This document shows positions 6,095-6,949 of a stretch of DNA of 6,949 nucleotides, piece by piece. Position 1 is the first letter of the stretch; every line of letters starts with the position of its first letter. The position numbers and the translations under genes are program-made. The stretch spans positions 1-6,949 of the forward strand of contig JAEZDP010000378.1 in NCBI GenBank assembly GCA_023418055.1, written 5' to 3'. The notes beneath the pieces were generated by a model. It ran no database searches and was not told where the DNA came from. It worked only from the letters and a program-made list of their open reading frames with translations. Source of the stretch: Acidobacteriota bacterium (GTDB lineage Bacteria; Acidobacteriota; Vicinamibacteria; Vicinamibacterales; Vicinamibacteraceae).

Positions 6095-6949
6095 TCAGAA
6101 GCCCGTCGCGAACCCGATGACCAGGCGCGCGCGCGCTTCGCCGCCGAAGGCCACGTCGGTGCGCAGCCCCGGGCCGCCGGGACGGCCGAGCCGCAGGCCG
6201 ACGCCGTAGTTGGTGCGGATGTCGCCCAGGCGCACGTCCCTGAGCCGAGGCGCCACCTGTCCGGCATCCAGGAACACGGCAGCGCTCACGAAGTGGTGCA
6301 CCCGATGCTGGTACTCGGCCTGCAGCAGCAGCGCGCTGAGGTCTCGGAACCGCTGCCGGTCGAAGCCGCGCAGCGACCGACCACCGCCGAGCGCGGGCTG
6401 GAAGTAGAACGGCACGGCACTGGCCGCAGACGGCGTGGTCTGCAGGCCGAGGGCGTGCAGCAGCAGCGTGCGGTTCGGTGAGCCGAGCGCGACGTCCTGC
6501 GACGCCTCGAGCCGCACCATGTCGAAGGCGTAGCCGGCGTCTTCGCGGTCGTCGTAGTGGCGCCACTCGACGCCGTACCGGCCACCGGCCTGGGCGCGCG
6601 GGTCACGACGGGTATCGATCGTCAGGCCGGCCTGCAGCACCGCAAAGGTGGGCTGCTTCATCAACCCCGCGGCTTCACGGGGCGAGTACCGTCCCGCCAG
6701 TGTCGCCACCGAGTCGTCGGTGGACTGCGACACGGTGGGCTTCACCGCTCCCACACCGGCCGACACCGTCACGCCCTTGCGGGGATGCCAGCCGGCGCGG
6801 ACGTCCGCGGTAGTCGTGGTCAGCGAATACCCCGCGGCCGTGGCGTCCGGCGTCAGGCCTGTCCCCGAGAAGAGCTGCTGCGCGTCGCGGCGCTCGGTGA
6901 GCCCGAGGTTGAGCGACCACCGGCCGTCCGCATCGAAGTCGCGCCGCCA
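6095..6949 (-). CDS. Omp85/BamA-family outer-membrane beta-barrel protein, 5'-partial
   Basis: The frame is open from the window edge (6949) to TGA 6097-6095, showing 284 residues; the start and any signal peptide or POTRA domains lie outside. A GTG at 6772 is internal, because upstream codons in the same frame encode barrel-like sequence (SLNLGLTERRDA, TTTTADVRAGWHP). The Omp85 marks are LRGF (visible residues 193-196), followed by RQRFRD; FLDAG (226-230), the FxDxG motif; and a terminal Phe in ATGF. The region before LRGF also matches gene 4 (GL..QPTF, then DRR or TRRD, then VPFY), so the two barrels are tandem paralogues. It lacks the acidic loop of gene 4. It is the first visible gene of the minus-strand cluster. 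The role is outer-membrane assembly or transport by family resemblance; the substrate is unknown. Confidence 0.85.
   Translation of the reverse strand, partial: WRRDFDADGRWSLNLGLTERRDAQQLFSGTGLTPDATAAGYSLTTTTADVRAGWHPRKGVTVSAGVGAVKPTVSQSTDDSVATLAGRYSPREAAGLMKQPTFAVLQAGLTIDTRRDPRAQAGGRYGVEWRHYDDREDAGYAFDMVRLEASQDVALGSPNRTLLLHALGLQTTPSAASAVPFYFQPALGGGRSLRGFDRQRFRDLSALLLQAEYQHRVHHFVSAAVFLDAGQVAPRLRDVRLGDIRTNYGVGLRLGRPGGPGLRTDVAFGGEARARLVIGFATGF

Noticed and set aside
6082..6105. Possible terminator hairpin at the gene 5 stop (GGGCT pairing with AGCCC)
   Set aside because: Only five base pairs with a twelve-base loop and no T-run; not convincing.
5974..6267. N-terminal extension of gene 4 up to an upstream start at 6267
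   Set aside because: It would overlap gene 5 by 173 bp and add R/S/A-rich sequence before an obvious signal peptide that starts after the GTG at 5973.

Overview
The window is a high-GC bacterial chromosomal segment, densely coded, with third codon positions strongly G/C. It encodes outer-membrane beta-barrels and signal peptides, so the host is a Gram-negative (diderm) bacterium. The combination of Npt/TLC-like transporters, a HEAT-type extension and this kind of secreted hypothetical protein resembles Acidobacteriota (Vicinamibacteria-like). That assignment is inference from memory, not a search result. There are no RNA genes, mobile elements, CRISPR arrays or long non-coding gaps.

Layout. 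Gene 1 (1-1692, plus strand, 5' end outside the window) is the membrane half of an Npt/TLC-like (ATP:ADP antiporter superfamily) carrier followed by a long soluble helical, HEAT-like tail. It meets gene 2 tail to tail. The other four genes are all on the minus strand, in transcription order: gene 5 (6949-6095, 5' end outside the window), gene 4 (5973-4714), gene 3 (4712-3000) and gene 2 (3007-1628). Genes 5 and 4 are paralogous Omp85/BamA-type outer-membrane barrels, and gene 4 has no POTRA domains. Gene 3 is an exported protein of unknown function with what look like atypical-kinase active-site motifs. Gene 2 is a complete 459-residue Npt/TLC-like transporter. Genes 4, 3 and 2 are tightly coupled: there is 1 nt between the gene 4 stop and the gene 3 start, and an 8-bp overlap between genes 3 and 2. 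Gene 5 is separated from gene 4 by 121 bp, which may hold a secondary promoter.

How they might work together. The minus-strand cluster spans the envelope: an inner-membrane carrier of a nucleotide-translocase family, an exported kinase-fold-like protein and outer-membrane Omp85 barrels. A testable reading is that the carrier supplies a nucleotide to the periplasm, where gene 3 uses it to modify a protein or glycan, with the barrels acting in transport or assembly. This is a hypothesis. The sequence directly supports only the gene order, the coupling and the motifs.
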